64,000 nt of DNA from Prostheceraeus crozeri (lineage: Eukaryota > Platyhelminthes > Polycladida > Euryleptidae), in the NCBI GenBank assembly GCA_907163375.1, contig CAJQUW010001728.1, positions 124,001-188,000 of the forward strand. The letters are read 5' to 3'. Within the stretch, counting starts at the first letter, position 1. Each line of letters begins with the position of its first letter. The notes under the pieces were generated by a model that saw only the letters and a program-made list of their open reading frames with translations, did no database searches and was not told the DNA's origin. The translations under genes were made by a program, and so were the position numbers. Shown here piece by piece: positions 46,601-58,604 of the stretch.

Positions 46601-47226
46601 CAATTATTAATTGGTTAGCTTATCTTGTCACATCTATACAAAAAATGTTTGTTGCTACCAACCCACGTTTTGTCCAACTTTGATGCATGAAAATTATTCA
46701 AGTTATCGCCTAACTATGGAACGCCTAATAACGGAATCAAACGTCAGGAAAATAATCGAAATAAGGTCGAATTGTTTTACTTTCATGTTATTCTAGTCAT
46801 AATTTACTGTCCAACTATGAGTTTATATACTCGTCTGTCTGTCAAATGTTGTATAATCTATCCTTCCTTATCACACAACAACATCCTTTCACAAAATATA
46901 CAACTCATTGGATGTTTAGTCTGCGTACAACGGGCACAAAATTTTCACTAGTCATTGTGTATTAAAGTTAAGCGTGATGCAATCACACAATACTTCTGAT
47001 CATCCCCAATTTCATGAGGTCAGTAGTGACAGCAAGTATTGAAAGGGTGATTGATTTTACTTTCATATTAACTGCAATGTAGGCACGTAACACTTTCAGT
47101 CTGATCGTGTTGAAATGAAAGTGTCATCTTCTGATATATACCACATTTTCTCAAATGAAAACTGTCCTCATTAAAAGCCCATTATCATGATAATTAAATT
47201 TTATAGTTTTATGGTTTCAGCTTTGT
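43661..47226. other. long intronic stretch, nothing recognised
   Basis: About 3.5 kb without recognisable coding sequence or element ends. Small frames at 44368-44687 and 46611-46796 have no family pattern. Confidence 0.5.
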
Positions 47227-47266
47227 AGAGGCTTGTCAAAGGGATAGATCAAATCTCAACAGATGT

Positions 47267-47320
47267 AACCACCACGAGACATGTTTCGGCCTGTCGGGCC
47301 TCATCAGTCATGGTCAGGTT
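47267..47320 (-). ncRNA. type I hammerhead ribozyme, full consensus core
   Basis: On the minus strand: AACC, then ACCATGA, the core CTGATGA (47307-47301), stem II GGCC/GGCC around CGACA, GAAA, a palindromic ACATGT and C forming the GUC cleavage triplet. TCGTGGT follows and pairs with ACCATGA (seven pairs, one G-U), then a GG..GGTT strand pairing with AACC after a small bulge. Every core base fits the consensus, and stem I has the two-part shape with an internal bulge common in natural type I ribozymes. Stem III is minimal, as in animal PLE and retrozyme ribozymes, which may act as dimers. Confidence 0.85.
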
Positions 47321-47395
47321 CGAACCAGCGACGTTGTAGCTAGAGGACGTGCAAGCATACCATCTAACAACAAAGCCACCGAACCATCTGTTGAG
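47317..47395 (-). repeat. tRNA-like pol III promoter segment upstream of the ribozyme
   Basis: Minus strand: a 'GGTGGCTTTGTTGTTAGATG' A-box-like arm, then a middle region, then 'GGTTCGAACC' as B box at 47326-47317. The B box is a perfect 10-base palindrome, and its last four bases also form the outer end of ribozyme stem I. Spacing fits a tRNA-derived internal promoter, though a full cloverleaf is not clear. Confidence 0.5.
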
Positions 47396-47581
47396 AGCGT
47401 GAATTAACCAGGAAGGCATTTATCAGGTACTTGGAGGGCGGACTGTATTCTGCAATCACTTACTGCCGCATCCGACACTGAGGCGCTCCACGCAGACGCT
47501 ACTCATTACATGTTTTCCCAAGAAACCTGGCAATTGATAGATTGCATGCACCACTTGATATATCCCTTTGACAGGCCTTTG

Positions 47582-49689
47582 AATTCTCCGATACAGAACA
47601 TCATTCAGATTAGGGTACGTCCCAAGTACTTGTAAGCAAAGGTCCTAAATGAAGTTTGCTTGAGTTTTTACCGCTGTTATCGAGGCCTTCGTCAGCTGAC
47701 TTCGGGTCTCCTTGACAGAGACAGAATTATATAGAAACAAAGAAATTACAGAAAATATATTTGCAACAAAATGGACTTTGTTGTTTTAAAATGATGTAGG
47801 CCTGCTCACACATTCTCTATACTATAACAAACATTTTTCTTTTCTCGCATTCATCATATTAGTCACAAATTTTCACCGTTTTGGTGTTGTGGTTCCGTAA
47901 AATATTATAATAGTATTTAAATTACTAGCATCCGCCATCCTAGCAAACGGCCGGTTGACTTAATTTGAGTTCATCTGATGAATCGTGTCAAGCTGATTTC
48001 AATGATCGGTCAGATTTGAGATTAGCAGCGAATTTCGTTAGTGAAACAATTATGCTTCTAGTTTAATTTCTGAAGGATAGGATAGTTAATCTCGCAGATG
48101 CTATATAATTATATATGGGATTTTAAGAAAGATTGACCATTTGACAAGGGAGCTGAGATCCCCAGTCATTAAAAAGAACTTGGAATTTCTGTAATTACTT
48201 AAATAGTCAAAGGTATGTGAAGTTATGAAAATGAAGTAGTGCGGATACTGGACTTGTTGCGTCTTCAATTGCTTTTCTACATCGATTGTCATGCATGTTA
48301 CATGTATCTTGCTTTCAACGATTCTTGTTGTTTATTTTAAAGGGCAATGTTACTTAAAATGATGCATTGATTGAGCAAATACCGGTATTGAATTAAAATG
48401 CTGATATAGTGATTAACATTAATTGCAAATACGTACAAATACTTTGCACATATTATCGTACAATAATGCCAGATCGCAGATGGAAACCAGAATAGCGGCA
48501 AAATTGCTACTAGAATTGAGCATCAAATGTGTGCTATCTAATCAAAGCGACCGATTCTACATTGCCCCTCTCACAGTCGCTTCATTCAAGTTTGAAATGT
48601 TTCAGGTGTGATCACTATTCCCGTACTATGCTACGTTAAATATTATATATATCATACATGTAATTTTTATTCATTTTTAGGCTCTGCAATATTTGCGGTC
48701 ATTGATTTAGGCGGTAACAGCACCATATTAAAGCTGAACTTTTAAGTTTCATAAATGAGAGGCTACATCCCTGTGATGTAAAGCGCACGACATTTTTTAC
48801 AACTCATTGTAGGCATTTTTTCATATTTGGGTCGATCTCAATGAGTTCACAAAACGTAGCAGTCCGGCATCCAGAGCGAGCTTCTGCAGAGAACGAGGCT
48901 GAAAGTGAAACTTTTAATGATGTTCACCATATCCCTACTACGAGTCTCCACGCCTGCCGAGGTCTACTTGGTTCCTCTTCTTATCAGAAAGGATCAAAGA
49001 AAAGCACTTGTTTATCTAATGGGGCTCAGATTGCAGGTTTTGCCAAAAATGAAATTTTCTATGCTTTCTCTGATTAAGCGAAAAGTACTAAACCCAGTCA
49101 TGATTTTTGTATACAATGTAGCCTACATGCTCACTGCTCATCTTTGTCCTCTTTTTGGGAAGTGATCGGAAGAATGCAGATACATCTTCTATTAAGCGCG
49201 GTGCCACATAATATGTTGGCGGGTTACTTCTTCTAAGGTCACATGATTCAAACAGGAAATACTGTTAAATCTAACGTTAAATGATAAAACTATTGTTAGT
49301 CTTTTCGATTGCGCAATGACCGACCACATCAGTATCGCAACTAACCCGATTGTGTGACTAATCAGGGTTTAGAGATCAAACACAGTTGTAAGTCGAATAT
49401 ATCGTTGGATTCATTGAGTGACATTTGCAAAAAAGATGCAAGGCTTGACTATCTCATATCGTGTATTGATTGCTTTGGTAAAAAGCGCGCATATAAATGT
49501 CACAGATTTTTCAATTTTTGAGTAAATCACGCATGGAATTTTTATAAAAGGTGACTACGTTAGTTTGAATTGTGCTTAATTCATTGTATTCATTGACATG
49601 AACGAGCCATAGTAGGCCTACCACCGCACTAATCAAATTATATCGTATCGCTGAATTCCCCTGAAAGATATATAAACCTAGAAACTTAC
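47582..49689. other. intronic stretch with one weak ribozyme-like segment
   Basis: Mostly featureless. Minus strand 47640-47710 holds CTGACGA (47695-47689), a weak hairpin and AAAAAC with distal pairing GAAGT/ACTTC, reminiscent of a decayed HHR pseudo-LTR. Open frames near 48841-49165 have ordinary amino-acid mix but no recognisable family. Confidence 0.4.
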
Positions 49690-49790
49690 AGATATAATTG
49701 AATAGAGAAAGAGAAGAATCTGGAGAGATGGATAGATAGATAGAGAGAGAGAGGAGGTGGGAGAGAGGAGGAATGAGGGGATCAAGAGCA
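49690..49790. repeat. GA/GATA-rich simple repeat
   Basis: Purine-rich tract with 'GATAGATAGATAGAGAGAGA' and variants. Confidence 0.9.
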
Positions 49791-50968
49791 TGTGGTGAAC
49801 GAAATTCTGTTTTTTCTCTTACTCATTTTTGTCATATCATTGATTGATGTGGAAAACTATTTTTGTCTTCCAAGTACAACTTACTATGTCTCAAAATCAT
49901 CCGGGTGCAGATTAGCTATCCTGGTGATAATGAAAGTTGCTGGGTTGACACGAGGCTCTTGTTTGTAGCTGAATCTCAATTTGATAGTAAACAAGCCGCC
50001 ACGGGATCGATCAACAAGTGCGCCTTGATATAAGGACTTCTCTCTCTCTCTTTTTCAATGGGGTTTTCAGTGGGTCTCTCTCCCCTGCATTTTTTCACTT
50101 TATTTCCGCATTTCCGCGCTTTATCAATGACATCAGCTCCACAAATATAAACAAATGAAAAGCATGCGATTTGCTCATGGGATTTAACTGAAACATACTT
50201 CTCATTAACTTCCACTAACTTGAATTTCAACAATCATATTATTGAATAAAATGAAATCAAGCGAGCATGCAACTACATGCTAATTTTCAAATCTCAATGT
50301 ACATTACAATAGTGAATTGACCTTTCCATTAACTCACACTTGCAGATGCTGTCTGAATGTGACGTGGATTTCAATTTAGCTCATATGCAGGATTGCAATG
50401 CAAATGGTATATCCTCATAATTTCCTTATGATAGTACATTCAGCGTTTACTTTTGCAGTTGCTTTAATTTGAATACTGTGCCTCATAATGTCGGTGTACG
50501 GTTAATAAGCTCGCTCACTAATTAAGATACTAAGATGAGTGGGTTCGATCGAAAGTTCGCATCCAGTTTCTTCACACCCCACTGTTTGCTTACTAAGCAC
50601 ATGCACTGGCTGGTGTGCCGATGTACTGCAATCATGCAATAACATTTTACAACACACACAAGTCTGAACCCTAGTACAATGAACATGGATTTTCATATCA
50701 GGGCTATGAAATGCCAACCGTTCAACAATTATCGAAAATCCTCATGAATTAGATCTCACGGAGTTGTCTATCTTTTCTGGGATGATATACCTTCGTCTAA
50801 TATCACAAAATCATATCAATCTGCATGTGAAAAAGTGCATTAGAACATTCGGTACGAAAATGGAAATGAATAGCTTGAGATGGTGTTCGGTTATTGTATC
50901 AAACGGAAATTAAGCCAGGTGGTGCCCGGTCCGATTTGATATAATCGACAGACGACTTCCGTGTAAAG
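49791..50968. other. intronic sequence, nothing recognised
   Basis: Includes a short CTCTCTCTCTCTCTTTTT tract near 50039-50056. No gene or element ends were recognised. Confidence 0.5.
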
Positions 50969-51743
50969 CAGTGTTTCTCAAGGTGGGCCCTGTGGCCCAA
51001 AAGTGGGCCTCAGGCTTTTGGAAGTGTACTGGGTGAGTGACGGAAAAATGAAAGCGTTTGAGTTCATATCATATTCTCTGCGCAAGTCTCGATGGCGACT
51101 TCGGACAAACGTCAATGTGTGAGACGCTTTAAAGAGGAATTTTTGCTTCTTGGATTCCAATCATCCGACGATGGAAAGCCTGAATGTATTGAATGTGGAC
51201 ATCGATGAACTCGTAAAAAATCATCAAAATCAAGGGAGTCATTGATAAGACAATACACGTTGTTTTCGTCTTGGACAGTTCAAGTTTCATGTTTGTGATT
51301 TAGTGAAATTATCATTGAGATGTAATTGCTAATCAGGAATACACACTTATCTTTTCTAAGTTCGATTTTTTCAAGTTTTAGGTTACGCAAGTGGTAGACT
51401 TTAGGGTAGCTTGTATGTAAAGGATCAAGAAGTACAAATAGATTTCACGATATATAGACCGACGAGTGTAAGTTTATCATTTTTAGGGTTTGTCATTGAA
51501 AATGAGAAGGCAAAAGAAAACTTACATATAAAGGTAACGAAAGACGCTTATTGTACAAATATAATATTTCCATCAAATAGTGTTTTACAAGTATTTGATC
51601 TATGAGCATATTGAGGACAATCATTTCAAAATTTGATATTCACAATAAGACCTGTAAAAACAAGCTTGATTTTTAAAAAATGGGTCCCAATTTTTCACTA
51701 AGGAAAAACTGGGCCCCAGCACGTCAAACGTTGAGAAACACTG
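50969..51743 (+). mobile_element. non-autonomous hAT element with 8-base target duplication
   Basis: The ends CAGTGTTTCTCAA (50969 onward) and the complement ending at 51743 are classic hAT termini. The flanks GTGTAAAG (50961-50968) and GTATAAAG (51744-51751) form an 8-base duplication with one mismatch. Inside, from 51092, a frame reads 'MATSDKRQCVRRFKEEFLL' then 'KPECIECGHR', the start of a BED-type zinc finger as in ZBED5/FAM200-like hAT transposases. It stops early and the rest is missing. The later frame 51411-51605 is not recognised. It is an internally deleted derivative inserted near the donor side of the receptor intron. Confidence 0.9.
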
Positions 51744-51913
51744 GTATAAAGCATAATGTCAGAAATGCAGAATGCTCAGGGGTTTCTACAGAGCACTTAA
51801 GATGTCCTTTATTAGAATTTCTTGAACGCAAGTCGATGCATGCAAAATTAATCCACTTATTATCTGTTTACAATAGAGAATGTGCTTTAATTGCTTTTAC
51901 AATGAAAACTCAC

Positions 51914-52371
51914 CTGAGATCATCGCAGTAATAGGTCAGCATTGGCATGTTGAAGGAGGTTGCAATTTTACCTTCTGTATAGCATGATTCTTGTGGGCCA
52001 ATTATTGCACTCACTTTGCCATCCACGCACAGTTCAGCTGTATTTTTTATACTTTGTATCGTTGTACCATATGTCTCTTTCATGACGAAGTCTAATCGAT
52101 AATCAGAGGGTAAAATGGAACTATTGTTAATTCGATTCACAGCATAGCTAATGGCCCCCGAAAATCGGCGACCATGCCGCTTATATATTGACGTATTATA
52201 ACGATCAATAGCAGATATATATCCCAATAGTATCACCTTCGATGCGTTGTTCCTTGACATAGAATTGTTCAATGGTGGGACATTCACTAATTCCATTGGA
52301 GGCTCATCACTGGGGTCCAAACTGAGGCCTTGAGAAAGTTGCAAAAAGCACATAATCAGTGATACAGTCAT
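51914..52371 (-). CDS. receptor-type guanylate cyclase, exon 1 (signal peptide and start of ligand-binding domain)
   Basis: Read from 52371 to 51914, ending at the donor CTCAG/GTGAG, this exon gives 152 codons plus two bases (phase 2). I choose the ATG at 52371 because it places a hydrophobic leader ('MTVSLIMCFLQLSQGLS') at the N-terminus. In-frame ATGs upstream (52548, 52476, 52470) would add a basic leader of up to 59 residues. The ligand-binding domain opens with 'ILLGYISAID', then 'FSGAISYAVNRINN' and 'VSAIIGPQESCYTEGKIAT', the diagnostic 'IGP.E.CYTEA' block of receptor guanylate cyclases, then 'MPMLTYYCDDL'. Joined to the exon ending at 31348 it gives 468 continuous residues. Several N-glycosylation sequons are visible ('NNSM', 'NASK', 'NTSI'). 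Confidence 0.85.
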
Positions 52372-53884
52372 GTACCAATAAATAGGCCTCACGTGTCGAC
52401 AGCACCCCCCAAGACTTTTCTTCGATATACTAAGAACCGAGTAGTACGTAGGCGCCCACGTTTTCGCCATCCACATTGTCGACCTGGACGTAGACACTGC
52501 TTGGGATTTTGGATGGGCATGGGGCAACCGTAGATGGTGACCTATCACTGCAGGTGCTCGTATCTTGATTGAGAATGGAAGAGCAAGGTTGAGATAAGTT
52601 GAAAAATTACAGGCAATGAAGAACTTTTGTAACTTTAAGCATGCCGTGTGAATTCTTGTTGATTCTTCGAGGACGCAGTCAGTGATTTCATAGACATTGG
52701 ATTGATTCTGTGATTGGCTGACTAATAGAATTGGGAGATCGCCGTTTTAACACAATTCAAATAGATGGTGAATGAACTCAGGGAGTGACGGTAGTAATTA
52801 CAAAATGATAGATCAAAATTAGACACTATGTCTACAGGTAGCTCTCGTATCCACTTGCTTTTGGTAATCACTGTGTCAGCATTCTGGTGTATTGCAGCTC
52901 TGTAGTGGTGACATGCATCGCGGTCAGTGTACGCGCGCCTGAAATGATGTATTTAGACTGTGCTGGCAATCGCATTGGGCCAATTCTAACTATGATTCCA
53001 GCATATTAAACTGAAGCGAATCCATAAGCCAAGACGGACTCCATGTGTATGCACAATATGATCTGTGCGCCTTATGTCGGGTAAACTGGTGCAATAAAGC
53101 CGATTATGATCGACCTGCCCACACACGCATGCATACAACAATAATTGCTCTTCGAGTCGTGTTTCAAAATAGCAACTTAGGCGCATGATTCCTCCATGAC
53201 ACTGTAACCGAGGATTGAAAAAGTCGCTTATTCGTGAAAAAGCGAAAAAATGTGTTGCCTGTTCTTCGTATCTCCCTTCAATAATCATAAATCGTTAACA
53301 TTTGCGATTTTCTCGCAAAATGTCATAAGTATATTTCATGTAAGTTGCTTTTATTGTTATTTTCAACCTCGAATGATTTAAAGTCGATGGAAAACGCCAA
53401 TTAGCGATTATTGAGTAAACCAGTATTGGCATGCATGGCAAAAAATTTGAATTCACAGTTTTTCTACTTGTTCCAATAGTATTTTGAAACAGCTTGAACT
53501 TGGATCTGAAGCGGAAAATATTCGTTCAAAAAGATTTCTTCGTTTCACTTAATTACATTTCTTGAACCTCAACATCATCTCAGCTAGTGCATGCATGGAT
53601 CATACTCACTGCTAAGTACTAATGCAATCTGAAGGCCGTGTACATCTCCCTTTTTGGATCTGAATTTGGGTCGGAAATTCCACCTAACACTTTTGTCTAA
53701 CACATCTAAGGCGGTACGAATGCAAACAGATCAACTTTCATTTCAAAAACTTATAAAGTGTTTGAAGTTGTTAAATTATGAAAATTGAAAATTGAGGTGA
53801 AGGCCGAATATAAGAGTCGAAGACAGTGCTACTGTTCTCTGCTTTCGTAAGGTGGTGGGAGGCATTTTTCAAGCTTTTCATAAT
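52372..53884. other. sequence upstream of the receptor gene's first recognised exon
   Basis: Probably holds the 5' untranslated region and promoter of the minus-strand receptor gene. No TATA box or other promoter element can be singled out with confidence. A minus-strand frame at 52986-53288 has a mixed composition but no family pattern. Confidence 0.4.
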
Positions 53885-54791
53885 ACAGTGCACTCCGGAT
53901 AAGTGGGAATTCCGCTTAACCGAGAGAAAAATCAAGAAACATTTTCAACTCATGTAAAACACTCCGGTTAGGAGGGAGAGCTTCGGAAGTCATTCCGCTT
54001 AAACGGGAGAATTTAGCTATTTTTTGTGGATAACTAGATCTGAACGTCTGCATTAAGTGATTTTCGCTTATGCTTCAACCAAGCAACTTGTTGTCCTCAT
54101 GCACTGTATGGCAGTGCAGCGCAACAAAAAAGTCATTCCCTGCTCCAAGACACGGTTGATTCGGATGGGGAGGAAAGTGATTTTATAAATGAATCTTCGT
54201 TTTTATTTTGGTCACTAAGAAGCAGTTTAATGCATGCATGTAATGCATTTCCTAATGCATTTCTGTAAGTAGTCTAGAGCATTTTTTACAACCAATTACT
54301 GTTCATCCATTTATGCAGAATACCTAAGAATCCATTGATACACCAGTTAATGTGTTAACTAGCCAACACGCTGTCTTGAGGAGAAGGCTAAACCCATCAG
54401 GGCTTCTGAAATCCCCCGAGTATCGAAAGATAAAGAAAGCAGTTGATATCAGATTCCTTTCTTCAGCACTTAGTTGTCTGATTTCCTTTCACTGTTGACC
54501 AATAAGCTTAAACTATTGTGCCGTGTTTTTACAACTCTTTTTGGCAAATACATGTAATAGATAGACACAGATGCTTTTCTATACTAAAGCCTAAAACAGG
54601 ATAGTATTAGGAGCCTGCAACTCCATGTACAAACGTTACTATCAATAGAATAACAAAAATTTAGCTTACATGGTACATGTACTTATTCAGGCTAAAATGA
54701 GCTTGAGCATTATTACTCCGCTAGCGGGAATTTCGGATAAGCGGGAGACAAATCTCGCTCCCAAATGATCTCGTCTATCCAGAGTGAACTG
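53885..54791. mobile_element. pogo/Tigger-type non-autonomous element
   Basis: The ends CAGTGCACTCCGGATA and the complement ending at 54791 (CAGTTCACTCTGGATA) are inverted repeats with two mismatches, each next to TA (53883-53884 and 54792-54793). Repeats of a CCGCTTAA/CGGATAAGCGGGAG-like motif lie near both ends (53910-54010 and 54717-54750), as in Tigger-type TIR regions. The interior has an acidic 'DSDGEESDFINESS'-like frame near 54145-54200, possibly the tail of a lost transposase. About 0.9 kb in total. Confidence 0.8.
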
Positions 54792-54793
54792 TA

Positions 54794-56659
54794 TTTCCTG
54801 CTTAGACATTTTATCAAAACTAAAAGGCATGACAATTCTAGGAAACAAGTTTAATATTTTTCAATTATGCGTTTTCTTGTTATTTTCTTCAACCGCTGTT
54901 GTAATTAGTGAAGTCCTTCAAAAAATGTTAGCCGCGGAAATAAATACATGTATTCCCATTCCGTGTGGGCCTACAGAGTATCAAAAAATCTAACCAAATC
55001 CATCCTATCTTTCAGGGTGTTCGTTCAGGGCGTTCGTTGTTTCCTAGCGGCCAATTCAGTTGCACACTTAGAATATGCATCAGCTGTAGATTCTTCCTTA
55101 AGGGGATGCATTGTGAATAAATTTATTAAAATGATTCCATGCATAAAGGGAAATGTGAAGTTTAAAATCTTAACAAAACATAGAATACTGACTGGGATGG
55201 AATGCTTTGTCAGCTACAGGAGGCCTAGGCATCATAGCATCGCATGACCATGGTGTAGGATTGTTATCAGCGCACATGCTCACTGTATTGTCCTTCAATA
55301 TCAAATAGCGTCTTATTTCTATGACTGAAATAATGCCATCTAAGAGGTTTGTATATTCATGGCATTATTTCTTCATATGTACTCTATCTTTTCCTTATGT
55401 ACATCTTCTGAGTGTTGAGCCTTCCATTGAATCTTCAATGTCACGAGGCTGCGACTGTTTTAGAAGACATGTTGGCCTTTTTCGAATGGCTAAATCAATG
55501 TGGCCTCATCAACTCGAAAAAGCGATTGAACATGAAAATTGTGCACTTCACATGAGCTTCTTCTCAAGGTCTCAGCAACTTAAGCCTATCAAAGTCGCTT
55601 ATTTTGGGAAAACCTGAAATCTAAATTTTCAAAGCATCGAATGAAATATGTGATTTACTTTCACCCAACATGAGTCTAAATTCTTCTGTTTTGCAGCATT
55701 GTCACACATAATTACAGTTTGAAATATCGCAAGACACGTGCTAACAATAAATATTTTAGCGCTGATGTCTAGAATATTTTCCTATTCTTCAACTCCTTTT
55801 TGATAATGCTTGATAATTTCTAATAATTTTTGATGGTTCATAATTTCGGGTTGCAGTTATAAGCAAATGATAATGTAATCGATAACTGACTGCCGAGATC
55901 ATGGACCAAATTCATGCCAAACTACACGTCGGTGAACGAAGAATGCCAGTTGTGTCAAAATTTAATTCTGTCTTTAGATATTTTTAATCATCAATTGTGC
56001 GGTATCACAGTCGCAACATCGCAAAATTGTTTTTTCAGCAGGTGAAAAAATTTTGTTCGGTAGGTATATTCATCAACAAATTTCACGAAAACTAAATTTA
56101 TGGAGTGACTAATGATGAAAGTTTAAATTTTCTAATGCAGAAAACAGAAGATTCAAGCATGGTTGCTGAATAGTGTGGTTTTGCATCATCACGTTATGGC
56201 ACAGCGTTACTAGCACCTTTTGCACGTCAAAAGTCAAAGGTAAAAAAATGTTTTTTCCAAGAACATTGGAAAACAGGAGCATGTACGCTCACATAATAGG
56301 CACAAAAACATAACTTGATGGCAGAAAACAGCGTGCGGTCGGTACTGTTGAAAAAACATTTTCTGAACAGGAAGGAAAGGAGAATTATCAAAAATAAATT
56401 TCCAGATTTCATACTTATTGATTAGTGATTTCTTTCTTTCTTTCTAGTGATTTCATCGTTCGCAAATCGTATGCTTTTTGAGAAACTTCGTGATGGATTT
56501 TACCAGTTTTGGAGTTAAAATATTCATCAATTTATTGAATTCTGTTGCATTGTTGCGGTTTCATAACAAAGGCGCTGTTTCTTGTCGTAAATTTTGACAC
56601 AGTGAGGATTCTTTCATGAAATGATAGTCTCCACCTTTGAATTATCAAGTAGCTCACAT
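54794..56659. other. non-genic stretch
   Basis: No gene or repeat was recognised. Plus-strand frames at 54948-55247 and 55321-55617 are open for about 100 codons but match nothing I know. Confidence 0.45.
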
Positions 56660-57500
56660 AAACGCTCTTCATATCGTAGGCCCTAATCGATTTCCGTAAC
56701 TGCTAGTTACAAAATCTAATTTCTGATTTTTTGTTCGAAATTTTAGTAAGATATTGATGTCATTGTATTTAATATCAAAATTCAGATATGATTTCATAGT
56801 ATTCTCAAAACCACATAATTCTAAATAATTCAGGCCAGGATGACTCTCTTTTGCTGTAGATATCCATTTTTCTGTAATGTAATGAGTGACTCGATTTTTT
56901 GCAATTCTCAAATATTCTCTTTTATCAACCGTTAACTGTTCGTCCCATAGATCTGGCAGGCTGAGTTTTGTAAGTAACTGCCTTATTCGCCAGCACCATG
57001 TATAATTGCTATCATGACCATCTGAAATCATATTGAGATAAATGGCATCGTATACTTCTTTTATCAAACTTCTTTCATTCCCAATAATTACTTTTATCCA
57101 ATAACATATAGCTGCCTTCCAGAAATCAACATACATAGGATATATTCCAAATTCATCAATGAGTCAAATTAGGTGTAGTGGTAAGTACAAGTTATATCTT
57201 TTATAAAATTGATATTGAAATTGATCTCAACATTTTTAGATTATTAAAGAAACAGAATTCGGCACAGTACTTCATTTTTGATAACGTAAACATCCCAATA
57301 TATTCTTTAAAATATCTCCAGTAACTTGTCCAAACTCTTTTTGTTAGTTAACTGCTAGATAAAGTGCTTGCTTTCCTCTAGCAGTCAATTGTTCCAGATG
57401 AATTTTGTTACTTTTTGATATCCACATTCCTAAATACTTACATTTGTCAACTACTTCTATGGATATCATTTTTCATCAAGATCAGTGTCAATTCTGTCTA
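56660..57500 (-). mobile_element. LINE ORF2 C-terminal region, decayed
   Basis: Upstream, about 57450-57330 on the minus strand, reads 'VDKCKYLGMWISKSNKIH', 'LEQLTARGKQALYLAVN', the post-RT 'KYLG......L..R..KAL' motif of LINEs. After a broken stretch the frame 56669-57136 gives 155 residues: 'YPMYVDFWKAAICYWIKVI', 'LSLPDLWDEQLTVDKREYL' and 'YNDINILLKFRTKNQKLDF', the helical region that follows the RT in many aquatic-animal LINEs. The final Cys-rich motif is absent. The clade (L1/Tx1-like or other) is uncertain. Confidence 0.75.
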
Positions 57501-58469
57501 TTTTGCACACGTATGTTTTATGTGTGTCAAAACTGACAAACATCAAAAGTAACGAAGTGGTTTACATGTGGCTACATTTATTGAATCCAGTGGCTATAAG
57601 GTAATGGTTTGCTGTTCTGTCGCATATTTGCTGTTTGAAGATGCTAGGCCTACTCAATTTACCGTGTTCGGCCTTGGCAATAGTATGAGGATATCATTCA
57701 ATCAGTATCCTTTTACTTTATCCTTGCACTACACAAAGCAGATGTAGCATACTATGCATAGAAAGAGCACAGTATGACATGCCTACAGGTTTTAGATGCA
57801 GACACTTTCGGTCGAAAATTCATTAAAATCTTGAATGAATTTGAAATTTTCACTGAAATCACCCGTTTGCACGAAATTGACCAGTGGTGTTTTCGTTCTT
57901 TTAAAACGATTCTTAAAAATAGCTTGACGCCTGATGGCTTAGTTATCATAGTCAGCGTTGAATCTGTTGTATTGAATTAACACAAAACCGCTATTTAATC
58001 AGTAAATTGAATACCAAAGACTTGTAATTTTTTTGACAAGGTTTTTCTTGCCCTTTTCTCTCTCACTCACTTGAGAAGCCTGCGCTGATCTGTGTTAGCT
58101 AGGAAGCATATTATAGTATCTTCATTGCATTTAGAAGTCAAAGAGAAAATGCCAAGCTTCTGCAAGCATTTCTTACATTGTTTTACATCTTATAACAACT
58201 TTCAGATTGCTACAAATTGATTCTTTTCCTCGATTTCATCGTAGTTTGCTGTAGAGTACCTTTACTTGGTGACACGGAATCGATGCTATGAGACTGCGTT
58301 CAAGATAATGTAAGTCATCAAGGCGACTTAAGAATGTTAGATTATACTTCATTTAATCTGCATGTAATCTCACGGATTCTCAACTGATATTGAGTTTTAC
58401 TTCAAAATATGTAAAGAATCGACCATACAAAATGAACGTATCTCAATGCGAGTTATATGGACTATAAAG
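57501..58469. other. non-genic sequence
   Basis: No recognised feature. Overlapping frames on both strands at 57752-57980 are open but unassigned. Confidence 0.45.
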
Positions 58470-58604
58470 TACAGGGTGGCCCAGATATAGATTACTATTT
58501 TCAAATCCATCTAACTCGAGTTGTGGTTTACCTATCGCATTACATGATATTAACAACAAGGAAATTAAATAAACGATGGATCAAATTGCCATACAAATGA
58601 TGTG

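Larger units (their letters stand above)
47227..47581 (-). mobile_element. small non-autonomous element with TIRs, tRNA-like boxes and a hammerhead ribozyme
   Basis: The outer ends form an inverted repeat (47227-47252 against 47556-47581) sharing 'TGTCAAAGGGATA' and 'ATCAA'. An inner perfect 11-base inverted repeat, CTCAACAGATG at 47255-47265 and its complement at 47385-47395, encloses a tRNA-like segment followed on the minus strand by an HHR. The element is about 355 bases and encodes no protein. Candidate classes are a tRNA-derived SINE, an animal retrozyme-like retroelement, or a MITE that captured a SINE. A clear target duplication was not found. Confidence 0.7.
31349..51913 (-). other. 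first coding intron of the receptor guanylate cyclase gene
   Basis: GT at 51913-51912 and AG at 31350-31349, phase 2, about 20.6 kb. The intron hosts a MITE, pogo, CR1-like, Tc1 and hAT remnants and the tRNA-like/HHR element. Most of these are on either strand without an obvious orientation bias. Confidence 0.8.

Noticed and set aside
47640-47710. Possible second hammerhead (CTGACGA core) on the minus strand next to the consensus one
   Set aside because: Stem II is weak, GAAA is AAAAAC and inner stem I does not pair. At most a decayed pseudo-LTR.
48841-49165. Overlapping plus-strand frames of ordinary composition
   Set aside because: No recognised domain, no good splice sites in register.
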